From an uncultured Clostridia bacterium (lineage in GTDB: Bacteria; Bacillota; Clostridia; Oscillospirales; Oscillospiraceae): a DNA stretch of 25,630 nucleotides. The stretch is taken from contig CALBGG010000154.1 of assembly GCA_937893605.1 (NCBI GenBank), forward strand, positions 1 through 25,630, read 5' to 3'. A program made the translations under genes and the position numbers. A model generated the notes under the pieces. The model had not been told where the DNA came from, did no database searches, and saw nothing but the letters and a program-made list of their open reading frames with translations. Shown here in pieces: positions 8,135 to 15,377 of this stretch. Each line of letters starts with the position of its first letter. Position 1 is the first letter of the stretch.

Positions 8135-9566
8135 AACACAAGGCGTCAGAAAAAAAGGCATCGGTGCGCTCAACTGGACTCTGCTGCTGGTGATCGGTTT
8201 TTCCGCGCAGATAGCCTGGGTCATCGAAAACAACTGGTTTGCAAACTTTCTGTATTCCGACTTCGGCGCGCAGCTGGGCGTCGTTACGGCGATGACCATC
8301 TGCTCGGCAACGGCGACGACGTTCTCGGCGCTGTTTTTCGGAACGCTTTCCGACCGCATCGGCTCGCGCAAAAAGCTCATAGTCTGGGGCTCTGTGCTGT
8401 GGGGCGTCTTCACGATAGCCTTCGGCCTGACGCACTATCTGCGCGACAGCATTTATAACAACGTCATGCTCGTCGGCGTGACAATCGTCGCGGCCGACAC
8501 GATCATGAGCTTTTTCGGCTCGATGGCAAACGACGCGGGCTACAACGCCTGGTATGCCGACATGATGGACGACTCAAACTCCGGCCAGATCGGTGCTGTC
8601 GCGGCGACCCTGCCCGTTATAGGAACGCTCGTGGGCACCCTTGTCGGCGGCATGTTCATAACAGGCCTTGCCACCGAGGCAAACCCGCAGGCAGGCTACA
8701 TCATCTTCTTCTCCATAGCCGGCGGCGTCACCGTTCTCATCGGCATCGCGTCGTTTTTCCTGCTTAAAGACGCTCCCACGCTCAAGCCCGTCAGAGACGG
8801 GAGCTTCTGGCATCAGTTCGGCTCAACGTTCAACTTCAAGCGTTTTATTGCCAACAAAGAGCTTGCTCTCGTATTCCTCACGCTGAGCATATTCTTCATC
8901 GGCTACAACTGCTATTTCATCCACATCATGAACTGGATGAACTATACCCTCGGCTTTAACGACCCCAGCCTCATTCTCGGCATACCACTGCTGATATCCG
9001 TTGCCATATCCATCCCGTTTATAAAGGTCATAAATGACAAAAAAGTCCCGGCCGTCGCCGCGTTCGCAACTATACTGAGCATTCTCGGCTGCCTGTTCGT
9101 GTACTTTGTCGTAGGCAATATGCAGGGCACGTTCGATACGGAAAACGCCCTGGACTTTGCGGCCAACTGGCCCTGCTTTGTCGGCATAATCCTCGTCGGC
9201 ATCGGCTACGTCGTTTTCATGCAGGCCATGACCGTCTGGATGAAGCGCCTGTACCCCGAGGAGCACCGCGGCCAGTTTGAGGGTATAAGGATAATGTTCT
9301 TCGTTTTCTTCCCGATGATAGCAGGCCCCCTGCTTGCAGACCCCATCTGCCGCGCCTTCGGCGAGAAGGTGTATCAGGTCGTCGATAACGGAAACCTCAT
9401 CTTCGTCACCGTCGGTCAGGCAGGCGAAATGGGCTTTGACATAAGCAGCATAGCCGAGGGCTATCTGCCCGTAAACGAGCTGTTCATTGCCGCCGCCGTC
9501 GTCACGGCGCTCGCGCTCATCCCCATGAGCAGAGCTGCAAAAATGTATAAGGAAAGGAATAAGTGA
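8127..9566 (+). CDS. MFS transporter
   Basis: A 479-residue integral membrane protein with about 12 hydrophobic segments. The major facilitator motif between helices 2 and 3 is clear: GTLSDRIGSRKK (about 72-83). A central cytoplasmic stretch (about 210-240, DAPTLKPVRDGSFW onward) separates two six-helix halves. Tryptophan, asparagine and acidic residues in helix 1 and the adjacent loop (WVIENNWFANF) suggest a polar substrate, perhaps a sugar or glycoside, but I cannot name it. AGGAGG lies 8 nt before the ATG, inside the hydrolase gene. The next gene begins 1 nt after its stop codon. Confidence 0.9.
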   Translation: MGKTQGVRKKGIGALNWTLLLVIGFSAQIAWVIENNWFANFLYSDFGAQLGVVTAMTICSATATTFSALFFGTLSDRIGSRKKLIVWGSVLWGVFTIAFGLTHYLRDSIYNNVMLVGVTIVAADTIMSFFGSMANDAGYNAWYADMMDDSNSGQIGAVAATLPVIGTLVGTLVGGMFITGLATEANPQAGYIIFFSIAGGVTVLIGIASFFLLKDAPTLKPVRDGSFWHQFGSTFNFKRFIANKELALVFLTLSIFFIGYNCYFIHIMNWMNYTLGFNDPSLILGIPLLISVAISIPFIKVINDKKVPAVAAFATILSILGCLFVYFVVGNMQGTFDTENALDFAANWPCFVGIILVGIGYVVFMQAMTVWMKRLYPEEHRGQFEGIRIMFFVFFPMIAGPLLADPICRAFGEKVYQVVDNGNLIFVTVGQAGEMGFDISSIAEGYLPVNELFIAAAVVTALALIPMSRAAKMYKERNK

Positions 9567-9567
9567 A

Positions 9568-9744
9568 ATGTCCGAAAAACGCTTTGAAAAGATTTATGCC
9601 CAGGGTGCGATCGACGTTATGGAGATCTGGGTGGATAAAGAGACCGGCGTAAATTATCTCTACCACTACTCCGGATACTCCGGCGGCCTGACCCCCCTGC
9701 TCGACCGCGAGGGCAAGCCGATAATAAGTGCAATAATTAAATAA
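9568..9744 (+). CDS. DUF6440 family small protein
   Basis: A 58-residue protein starting MSEKRFEKIYAQGAIDVMEI and containing IWVDKETGVNYLYHYSG and GGLTPLLDREGKP. This pattern matches the DUF6440 family of small Firmicutes proteins, whose function is unknown. The ATG at 9568 is 1 nt past the transporter stop codon, with GGAAAGG about 9 nt upstream. It has no signal peptide or membrane segment. A strong terminator follows directly, so it is the last gene of the hydrolase-MFS operon. The repeated aromatic and glycine residues suggest a small beta-rich fold. Confidence 0.85.
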   Translation: MSEKRFEKIYAQGAIDVMEIWVDKETGVNYLYHYSGYSGGLTPLLDREGKPIISAIIK

Positions 9745-9745
9745 C

Positions 9746-9776
9746 AAAAAACGAGGCTCGGTGAGCCTCGTTTTTT
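9746..9776. terminator. Bidirectional rho-independent terminator
   Basis: AAAAAACGAGGCTC (9746-9759) and GAGCCTCGTTTTTT (9763-9776) form a 14-bp stem with a GGT loop and U runs in both directions. It serves the plus-strand DUF6440 gene and the converging minus-strand GNAT gene, whose stop codon lies at its edge. Confidence 0.93.
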
Positions 9777-10296
9777 ATTTCAGCTTTTTCTCAAGCAGAA
9801 CAAGATTTACGTCGGGGATGCCGTTAAAGACGCAGGGGGCTGTATCGGCCTCGCGGTAGCCGAGCTTTGCGTACATGGCGCGAGCCGCCGCATTTATCGC
9901 GTTCGTGTCGATCCTCAGCACCGCGCAGCGGCGCGACATGGCGTATTTTTCGTAAAACGCGACGAATCTTTTGCCGTAGCCCTGACCGGCAAATTCGGGG
10001 TCGACCACCAGCGTGTGCAGAACGCACACCTCGTTATCATCAGCCGCAAAGCTCCACTTTGCGCCCTTGTAAACGTCGACCTGGGTCTTGTTTATTATGG
10101 CCGCGGCCTTTATGCATCCGTCCTCCTCAAGAACGAACATATCGCGGCGGCGGATGGCTTCTGCGGCGGTCTCGCGCGTGGGATAAACGCCGCTTATCCA
10201 GCCTATTTTCATTTTGCCGCTCTCCTCGGCGGCATGGATGCTGTCATAGATCTTCGCTATTGCGTCAAGGTCAATGGGTCTTGCTTCTCTGATCAC
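9775..10296 (-). CDS. GNAT family N-acetyltransferase
   Basis: A 173-residue cytoplasmic acetyl-CoA-dependent acetyltransferase. The core is LHTLVVDPEFAGQGYGKRFV (about 93-112), with the acetyl-CoA-binding Q/R-x-x-G-x-G/A loop as GQGYGK, followed by the usual AARAMYAKLGYRE near the C-terminus. The acceptor substrate cannot be told. The start is GTG at 10296, overlapping the HAD phosphatase stop as GTGA; there is no ATG nearby and only a weak ribosome-binding site, so translation probably depends on reinitiation. It is the last gene of the glycolipid-type operon, which may be mere hitch-hiking rather than function. Confidence 0.9.
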   Translation of the reverse strand: MIREARPIDLDAIAKIYDSIHAAEESGKMKIGWISGVYPTRETAAEAIRRRDMFVLEEDGCIKAAAIINKTQVDVYKGAKWSFAADDNEVCVLHTLVVDPEFAGQGYGKRFVAFYEKYAMSRRCAVLRIDTNAINAAARAMYAKLGYREADTAPCVFNGIPDVNLVLLEKKLK

Positions 10297-11135
10297 TGTT
10301 TTTGCTTGTCTCCTATTATTTTATATAGCATTTGCGCAACGCCGTGCTCATCGTTCGAGCCGCACACGAGGTCGGCCGACGCGATGCACGCGGCGGTAGC
10401 GTTCTTCATTGCGACGCCGAGCCCCGCAAAGGCGAGCATGTCGGCGTCGTTATCGCCGTTGCCGAAGGCGGCGACGGCACCTGCCGGAATGTTGAGTATA
10501 GCGCACAGCCGCCTGAGCGACGCGCCCTTTCCCGCGCCGGCGTCGGATATCTCGATAAGCCGGGGTGATGAGCTCGTTATATACGCTCCGGGGAGCGAGA
10601 GCGCCTTTTCCCAAAGCTCGTCCCTGTGACCTGCACCCCCGCACAGAACGTCCACGCTGTCGAGCCTGTCGACATTATCGAGAATAAACCGCTTCATATC
10701 CTCAACCGGCAGGCGCGTCGTTTTTACATAATCCACATACGCCTCTGAGCAGCCGAAGCGCACAGGGTTTGCTATGTATTGCGCATCACAATAGGCCTGA
10801 CCGTCTATGAAGCACTCAAGAGGTTCGCCTCCGAAAATGGCTATGAGCTCATGCACCGTGTCCGGGTGCAGGGTAAGGCTGACAAGGCGCTCTCCGTCCG
10901 CGACGCTGACGACGGCCGCTCCGTTTGAGGTTACGGCATAGCGTATGCCGGGTATCTCGGTCACGGCTTTGGGCAGAGAGTGCAGCGCCCTTCCGGAAGC
11001 AATCACTATCTCGAGTCCCGCGTCTATCGCCGCTTCGATGGCAGCACGTGTTTGGCCAGAAAGGCTTCCGTCCGAGCGAAGCGTCGTATCATCAAGATCG
11101 AGCGCTATGAGTCTTATATCCTTAAGCCTTGTCAT
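10293..11135 (-). CDS. Cof-type HAD-IIB phosphatase
   Basis: A 280-residue hydrolase of the haloacid dehalogenase superfamily. The motif I sequence ALDLDDTTLR supplies D13 (nucleophile) and D15 (general acid), SNG lies in motif II position, a lysine occurs in GAGKGASL and FGNGDNDADML is motif IV. The insertion between motifs II and III is the type IIB cap. Such enzymes dephosphorylate sugar phosphates and similar metabolites; the substrate here is unknown. The frame opens upstream to 11237, but the ATG at 11135 overlaps the preceding stop as TGATG and begins exactly where family proteins begin (MTRLKDIRLIALDLDDT), so I use it. Confidence 0.9.
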   Translation of the reverse strand: MTRLKDIRLIALDLDDTTLRSDGSLSGQTRAAIEAAIDAGLEIVIASGRALHSLPKAVTEIPGIRYAVTSNGAAVVSVADGERLVSLTLHPDTVHELIAIFGGEPLECFIDGQAYCDAQYIANPVRFGCSEAYVDYVKTTRLPVEDMKRFILDNVDRLDSVDVLCGGAGHRDELWEKALSLPGAYITSSSPRLIEISDAGAGKGASLRRLCAILNIPAGAVAAFGNGDNDADMLAFAGLGVAMKNATAACIASADLVCGSNDEHGVAQMLYKIIGDKQKQ

Positions 11136-13186
11136 CAGTAAACTATCCTCACTCGGCGCGGCAGCATCTCGATCGCATGGCGGCTTCCGCCGACGCATTT
11201 TTCGCCGTCGAGCGCCCAGGCGAGCTTTTTCATGCACTCGATCTCCACCTTATCCGTGCGGCAGAAGGAGATAAGCTCGTTATTGAGATTCTGCTCACGC
11301 AAGGCGGCAATGGTTGACTGAAGCTCGGCCGGAGAATTCGGGCGGCGGATGAGCAGCACCTCGAACAGGCCGTCGTCGGCGACTACCTTCTGCCCGAAGA
11401 AATCGAGCGCACCGGCCAGCGCGCTTGACGAAGCGACAACGCCGAAAATGAATTCTCCCTCCTGCGTCTGCCCGTTTATAGTAACGCGCAGATGCTCGCT
11501 CTGGAGCTTTGCAAGATCCTTTATTCCGTCGAGGACATAGGCGTAGAAGCCCATTTTGTTTTTCAGCCTCTGCGGCGTTGTATACGGCAGCCAGGTGAAT
11601 GCGCCGAAGTCGGCTGCGTTTATGAAATATTTGCCTCCCAGTCTGCCGACATCTGTGCGGTGCTCATTGCCGGAGACTATCTTTTTCGCCGTTTTTTCAA
11701 CATCGCAGCTTATGCCGTGAAACTCCGCAAAATCGTTCGTGCTTCCGGCAGGCATATAACCGATGGGGATATCGAGCCCCGCGTCTATCATGCCGGATAT
11801 AGTCTCGTTGAGCGTTCCGTCGCCGCCGGAGCAGCAGATAATGTCAAAGTCCTTGCCGTAGGCTTTGACGTACTCGGTCGCGTCGCCTCGTCCGCGCGTC
11901 GGGTAAAAGCTCACGCGGTAGCCCGCGTCCATGAACGTGCCGGTGACCTCGGTGAGATAGCGCATCATCTCGCCCTTACCGGCAACGGGATTTATTATGA
12001 GCATCATGCTCTTTTCCTCGCTCGGCATGAGGCGCGACGGCAACGCCTCCGGCTCGGCCTTACTATCCGAGCGGGATGCGTCAAAGCGGCGGTACTCGGC
12101 GCAGACCGTGTCGTATATAGTCTTTGTCGCCTCAAAGGGGAAGTCTTTTTCCCTGTGGCGCACCATTTCCATGGGGTCTACCGCGCCGCTCAGGCAGGTT
12201 TCGACAAGGTGCGCCATGCCCGAGGCCGTATCGGCCTCAAGTGCATAGGCGTTGTCGGTCATGAACTGTATGTTGCGGCTCTCGCAGCCGGGAACGGCGT
12301 CGATAAACAGTATCGGCAGGCGCTTCATGACAGCCTCGGTGGTGCTCAGGCCTCCGGCCTTTGTGATGATGAGGTCGGCTGCGTCCATGTAAAGGCTCAT
12401 CTTATCGGTAAAGCCGCAGATCTTTATGCGTATATCGTCGCCGGTGAGAAATTGCAGATCCTTTTCAAGCTGGTGGTTGCTGCCGCAGACGATGACAAGG
12501 CTGTCGTTTTCGCCCATGATCTCGCCGATGCGCAGGGCTATGCTGCGTATGGGTCCGCAGCCCATGCTGCCGCAGCACAAAAGCAGCATTCTGCCCTCCT
12601 CGCTCATGCCGAGGGCGCGGCGCGCGGCCTTTTTATCGCTTTTGCGGCAGAACTCCCCGCGCACGGGAATACCGGAGACGACGATCCTGTTTGCGGGAAT
12701 GCCCTGGCTCACGAACTCCTCGCGCAGCTTCTCGTGCGGAATGAAATATTTGTCCGCAACGATCTCCGATACGCCGGGACTGCATGTGTAATCGGTCGCG
12801 ACGAAAAAGCTCGGTATATTTATCTCGCGGTTTATCCTCAGCTCGGTCATCATCATCGCGGCAAAAATGTGCACGCTTATGACGACGTCGTAGCTGCCGG
12901 AAAACAGCACCTTGCAAAGCTCATCCGCGCCCTTGGCGTTCTGCTCATACAGCCTGTTCTGCGGCGTCATTTCGCTTATGCGATAGCCTACTCCGTAAAG
13001 TCGCGGCATGTATTTATACGCAAGCTCATGGCCGCGGCTTATGAATTCCGCACGCGCCTTGGGCAGAAAATCGAGCGCGTTTACGATATCGCACTCGCAG
13101 TTCATTTTTTCAAAATACTCGCATATCGCGGAGGCGGCGCTGTTGTGCCCGCCGCCGGTGTTGCAGCTTAATATAAGTACCTTCAC
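11135..13186 (-). CDS. Glycolipid glycosyltransferase fused to diacylglycerol kinase
   Basis: One 683-residue frame with two enzymes. Residues 1 to about 370 are a GT28/MGDG-synthase-like glycosyltransferase: GGGHNSAA (11-18), the VATDYTCSPG acceptor region (129-138) and the nucleotide-sugar site TKAGGLSTTEA (275-285). This family (UgtP/YpfP, plant MGD) transfers sugar from UDP-sugar to diacylglycerol. After a charged linker (about 371-392), residues 393-683 are a DagK/YegS lipid kinase: INPVAGKGE (398-406), GGDGTLNE (454-461) and PAGSTNDFA (479-487). Both halves would act on diacylglycerol at the inner membrane face. The start is GTG at 13186, overlapping the acyltransferase stop as GTGA with GGAGGAGGG 10 nt before. 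The DAG kinase half could instead phosphorylate another lipid. Confidence 0.92.
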   Translation of the reverse strand: MKVLILSCNTGGGHNSAASAICEYFEKMNCECDIVNALDFLPKARAEFISRGHELAYKYMPRLYGVGYRISEMTPQNRLYEQNAKGADELCKVLFSGSYDVVISVHIFAAMMMTELRINREINIPSFFVATDYTCSPGVSEIVADKYFIPHEKLREEFVSQGIPANRIVVSGIPVRGEFCRKSDKKAARRALGMSEEGRMLLLCCGSMGCGPIRSIALRIGEIMGENDSLVIVCGSNHQLEKDLQFLTGDDIRIKICGFTDKMSLYMDAADLIITKAGGLSTTEAVMKRLPILFIDAVPGCESRNIQFMTDNAYALEADTASGMAHLVETCLSGAVDPMEMVRHREKDFPFEATKTIYDTVCAEYRRFDASRSDSKAEPEALPSRLMPSEEKSMMLIINPVAGKGEMMRYLTEVTGTFMDAGYRVSFYPTRGRGDATEYVKAYGKDFDIICCSGGDGTLNETISGMIDAGLDIPIGYMPAGSTNDFAEFHGISCDVEKTAKKIVSGNEHRTDVGRLGGKYFINAADFGAFTWLPYTTPQRLKNKMGFYAYVLDGIKDLAKLQSEHLRVTINGQTQEGEFIFGVVASSSALAGALDFFGQKVVADDGLFEVLLIRRPNSPAELQSTIAALREQNLNNELISFCRTDKVEIECMKKLAWALDGEKCVGGSRHAIEMLPRRVRIVY

Positions 13187-13656
13187 TGTTTTGCAGCCCT
13201 CCTCCTTCTGCGCTGCTCGAGCAGCACAAGCCTCGGTCTGTTGTATCTCTGTATCAATATAAACGGAACATTGCCCAAAATATTATACACAAGCCAAAAG
13301 ATCACCGCCGTGCCGCCGTGCCAGAACAGAAATATGCCAAGCGACAGAACGATCAGCCAAATATGCACGCACTCGGCGACGCAGGTCTCGGCAATGAGGA
13401 CGTCCATGCCCTGCTCGCGGTTCTGCTTCGTCATTTTCTTCCTGACCATGTCCGGCATGATGCGGCTCATGTCGGGAAGGGCGTCCTTCCAGCGCTTTAT
13501 GCCGAGCTTTTCGTAGACCCTGCCGCCGTTTTCCCACGCAGCAGCGCGGTACGGGAATTTTTCCGCCGAAAACAGCGCCCTCGGCAGCGCCTGGCCGATA
13601 AAATGCGAAATTATGCCGAGGCCGGCTATATAAATGACCGCATAGAGAAAGCTCAT
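13183..13656 (-). CDS. CrtO-like (glycosyl-diaponeurosporenoate acyltransferase family) membrane protein
   Basis: A 157-residue membrane protein with hydrophobic segments at about 3-20 and 98-135. Recognisable family features are YEKLGIKRWKDALPD (48-62) and QRYNRPRLVLL near the C-terminus. These resemble staphylococcal CrtO, the acyltransferase that esterifies a carotenoid glucoside. No carotenoid genes are present here, so acylation of another glycolipid is a better guess, consistent with the glycosyltransferase that follows by a GTGA overlap. Several family members are annotated only by similarity, so the enzymatic role is inference. GGAGG sits 6 nt before the ATG at 13656. Confidence 0.75.
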   Translation of the reverse strand: MSFLYAVIYIAGLGIISHFIGQALPRALFSAEKFPYRAAAWENGGRVYEKLGIKRWKDALPDMSRIMPDMVRKKMTKQNREQGMDVLIAETCVAECVHIWLIVLSLGIFLFWHGGTAVIFWLVYNILGNVPFILIQRYNRPRLVLLEQRRRRRAAKQ

Positions 13657-13769
13657 TTCTTCCCTCCGAGAATCTTCACATATTTTGACATGTAAGCAGC
13701 AGCGCTCAAAGCCGCAAGCCCGGCGCAGACTGTCGCGCAGCCGACGGCACCAGTATATTTTATAGGCAT
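13653..13769 (-). CDS. Possible 38-residue membrane peptide
   Basis: A short frame (MPIKYTGAVGCATVCAGLAA onward, ending KILGGKK) with one hydrophobic segment at about 6-26 and a basic tail. Its stop overlaps the acyltransferase start as ATGA, the same coupling used throughout this operon, and its codons favour G or C in third position. Against it: only a weak GACGG ribosome-binding site, and a good promoter (13757-13785) lies across its start codon and would start transcription inside the frame. It is unrecognised by me. It could be a real small membrane protein read from an upstream promoter, or only the leader that carries the next gene's binding site. Confidence 0.4.
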   Translation of the reverse strand: MPIKYTGAVGCATVCAGLAALSAAAYMSKYVKILGGKK

Positions 13770-13785
13770 TTTAAAATACCGTCAA
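13757..13785 (-). promoter_or_regulatory. Promoter for the glycolipid-type operon
   Basis: On the minus strand, TTGACG (13780-13785), a 17-nt spacer and TAAAAT (13757-13762). Predicted start near 13750, about 95 nt before the acyltransferase start codon. It overlaps the start of the possible 38-residue peptide, so both cannot be used from the same transcript. Confidence 0.6.
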
Positions 13786-13859
13786 GTTAGCGGCAATACA
13801 CACCTCGGCGCAAGTGTCCAGTAACTCCGTAAACTTCTCGGAAAATTTACAATTTATTA

Positions 13860-13888
13860 ATTACTATGCCACAGTAAATCCGTATAAT
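13860..13888 (+). promoter_or_regulatory. Probable promoter with overlapping palindrome, flavoprotein gene
   Basis: A perfect TATAAT at 13883-13888 lies 46 nt before the flavoprotein ATG. No good -35 box occurs at 16-18 nt; the sequence there is ATTACT or TTACTA. That position is instead occupied by TTACTATGCCACAGTAA (13861-13877), a palindrome with 7 of 8 pairs matching. A poor -35 plus a palindrome over the spacer suggests a regulated promoter, either activated or repressed. A second perfect palindrome, TACTATAGTA, lies at 13911-13920. Confidence 0.45.
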
Positions 13889-13934
13889 ACCAAGGGCTTG
13901 TTTCGGACTATACTATAGTAAAGGGGCAATTATA

Positions 13935-15326
13935 ATGAGTAATTCATACGATGTTGCAATTATCGGCTGCGGCACGGCCGGCATTTTCGCAGGCTATGAG
14001 CTTATAGCCCGCCATCCGGAGCTTAAAATCTGCGTGCTCGATCAGGGCGGAGACATATATTCAAGACACTGCCCCATCGTAGCGGGCAAGGTCAAGGAGT
14101 GCATCCATTGCAGCGTATGCGACACTATGTGCGGCTTCGGCGGCGCAGGCGCGTTTTCCGACGGCAAGTATAACTTCACGACTCAGTTCGGCGGCTGGCT
14201 GACCGATTTCATGGACGACGGCGAGGTCATGAGCCTTATTAATTACGTCGATACCGTCAATATGAAATACGGCGCGACCGACAAGACCTTTTCGACCGAC
14301 ACGCCCGAGGCGAGAGCGCTCGAGCGCGAGGCGCTGAAATACGACCTGCACCTGCTTCAGGCGAAGGTCAAGCATCTGGGCACCGAGAACAATCTCAGGA
14401 TCCTCCAGAACATGTATGAGGATCTGCGCAAGGTCATAGAATACCGCTTCCGCACCGAGGTGTGCAGCATAGACCGCGACGGCGACGGCTACTCGCTTTC
14501 GCTCAAAAATGGCGAGGACATAAAGTGCCGCTATCTCATCGTAGCGCCCGGCAGAAGCGGCGCGGAGTGGTTCTCCGAGCAGTGCCGCAAATTGGGCGTC
14601 AAGCTCATAAACAACCAGGTCGACGTCGGCGTGCGCGTCGAGCTTCCGGCCACGATTTTCGAGCATATAACCGACGTTGTTTACGAATCCAAGCTCATCT
14701 ACCGCACAAAGCAGTACGGCGACAAGGTGCGCACCTTCTGCATGAACCCCTACGGCCATGTCGTCGCAGAAAACGTTGAGGGCATAAACACCGTAAACGG
14801 CCACTCCTACTCCGACCCCGCTCTGCGCAGCGAAAACACGAACTTTGCGCTTCTGGTGTCCAACCGTTTCACCGAGCCCTTTGATCAGCCGTACCGCTAC
14901 GGCAAGCACATCGCCTCGCTCAGCAACATGCTCTCCGGCGGCGTTCTGGTACAGCGCTTCGGCGACCTTGTAAAGGGCGTGCGCACGAACGAGCACCGTC
15001 TCGCGCAGTCGTACACCCGCCCGACGCTCACCGCGGCCGTCCCCGGCGATCTGAGCCTTGCTCTTCCGAAGAGACAGCTTGACGATATCATCGAGATGAT
15101 CTACACTTTGGACAAGATCGCACCGGGCACGGCAAACTACGATACCCTCCTGTACGGCGCGGAGGTCAAGTTCTACTCCTCGCGTCTTGAGCTCTCCGGC
15201 GATCTCGAAACGAAGTTTTCAAACTTCTTCGCCATCGGCGACGGTGCGGGCATCACCCGCGGCCTCGCTCAGGCGGCGGCCTCCGGCGTGAAGGTTGCTC
15301 AGGTCATCTCCGAGCGCCTGGGATGA
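13935..15326 (+). CDS. FAD-dependent dehydrogenase with cysteine cluster (COG2509 type)
   Basis: A 463-residue flavoprotein. The N-terminal dinucleotide-binding motif is IIGCGTAGIFAG (9-20), with the acidic end of the second strand at LDQGG. A cysteine set follows at C46, C56, C59, C62 and C66, leading into GFGGAGAFSDGKYN (67-80); this run is typical of the uncharacterised FAD-dependent dehydrogenases of COG2509. The cysteines could bind an iron-sulfur cluster, which I infer. A C-terminal GDGAGITRGLAQAAASG closes the FAD fold. AAAGGGG precedes the ATG by 8 nt. It is a single-gene unit ended by a strong terminator. Substrate unknown. Confidence 0.9.
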   Translation: MSNSYDVAIIGCGTAGIFAGYELIARHPELKICVLDQGGDIYSRHCPIVAGKVKECIHCSVCDTMCGFGGAGAFSDGKYNFTTQFGGWLTDFMDDGEVMSLINYVDTVNMKYGATDKTFSTDTPEARALEREALKYDLHLLQAKVKHLGTENNLRILQNMYEDLRKVIEYRFRTEVCSIDRDGDGYSLSLKNGEDIKCRYLIVAPGRSGAEWFSEQCRKLGVKLINNQVDVGVRVELPATIFEHITDVVYESKLIYRTKQYGDKVRTFCMNPYGHVVAENVEGINTVNGHSYSDPALRSENTNFALLVSNRFTEPFDQPYRYGKHIASLSNMLSGGVLVQRFGDLVKGVRTNEHRLAQSYTRPTLTAAVPGDLSLALPKRQLDDIIEMIYTLDKIAPGTANYDTLLYGAEVKFYSSRLELSGDLETKFSNFFAIGDGAGITRGLAQAAASGVKVAQVISERLG

Positions 15327-15337
15327 TCGAAATATGC

Positions 15338-15372
15338 AAAGCGACGGACACAGCTTGTGTCCGTCGCTTTTT
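15338..15372 (+). terminator. Rho-independent terminator after flavoprotein gene
   Basis: AAAGCGACGGACACA (15338-15352) pairs with TGTGTCCGTCGCTTT (15356-15370) around a GCT loop, followed by a short T run on the plus strand. On the minus strand the run after the stem is poor, so it mainly serves the plus-strand gene, though it also lies between two converging genes. Confidence 0.85.
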
Positions 15373-15377
15373 GCGCT

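Noticed and set aside
11492..13171. 559-residue plus-strand frame opposite the glycosyltransferase-kinase gene
   Set aside because: Antisense shadow: the minus strand carries all motifs of two known enzymes, while the plus frame shows only low-complexity Ala/Arg/His-rich sequence.
13653..13785. A confident small-protein call for the 38-residue frame
   Set aside because: The start lacks a good ribosome-binding site and is crossed by a promoter, so it is kept only as a low-confidence feature.
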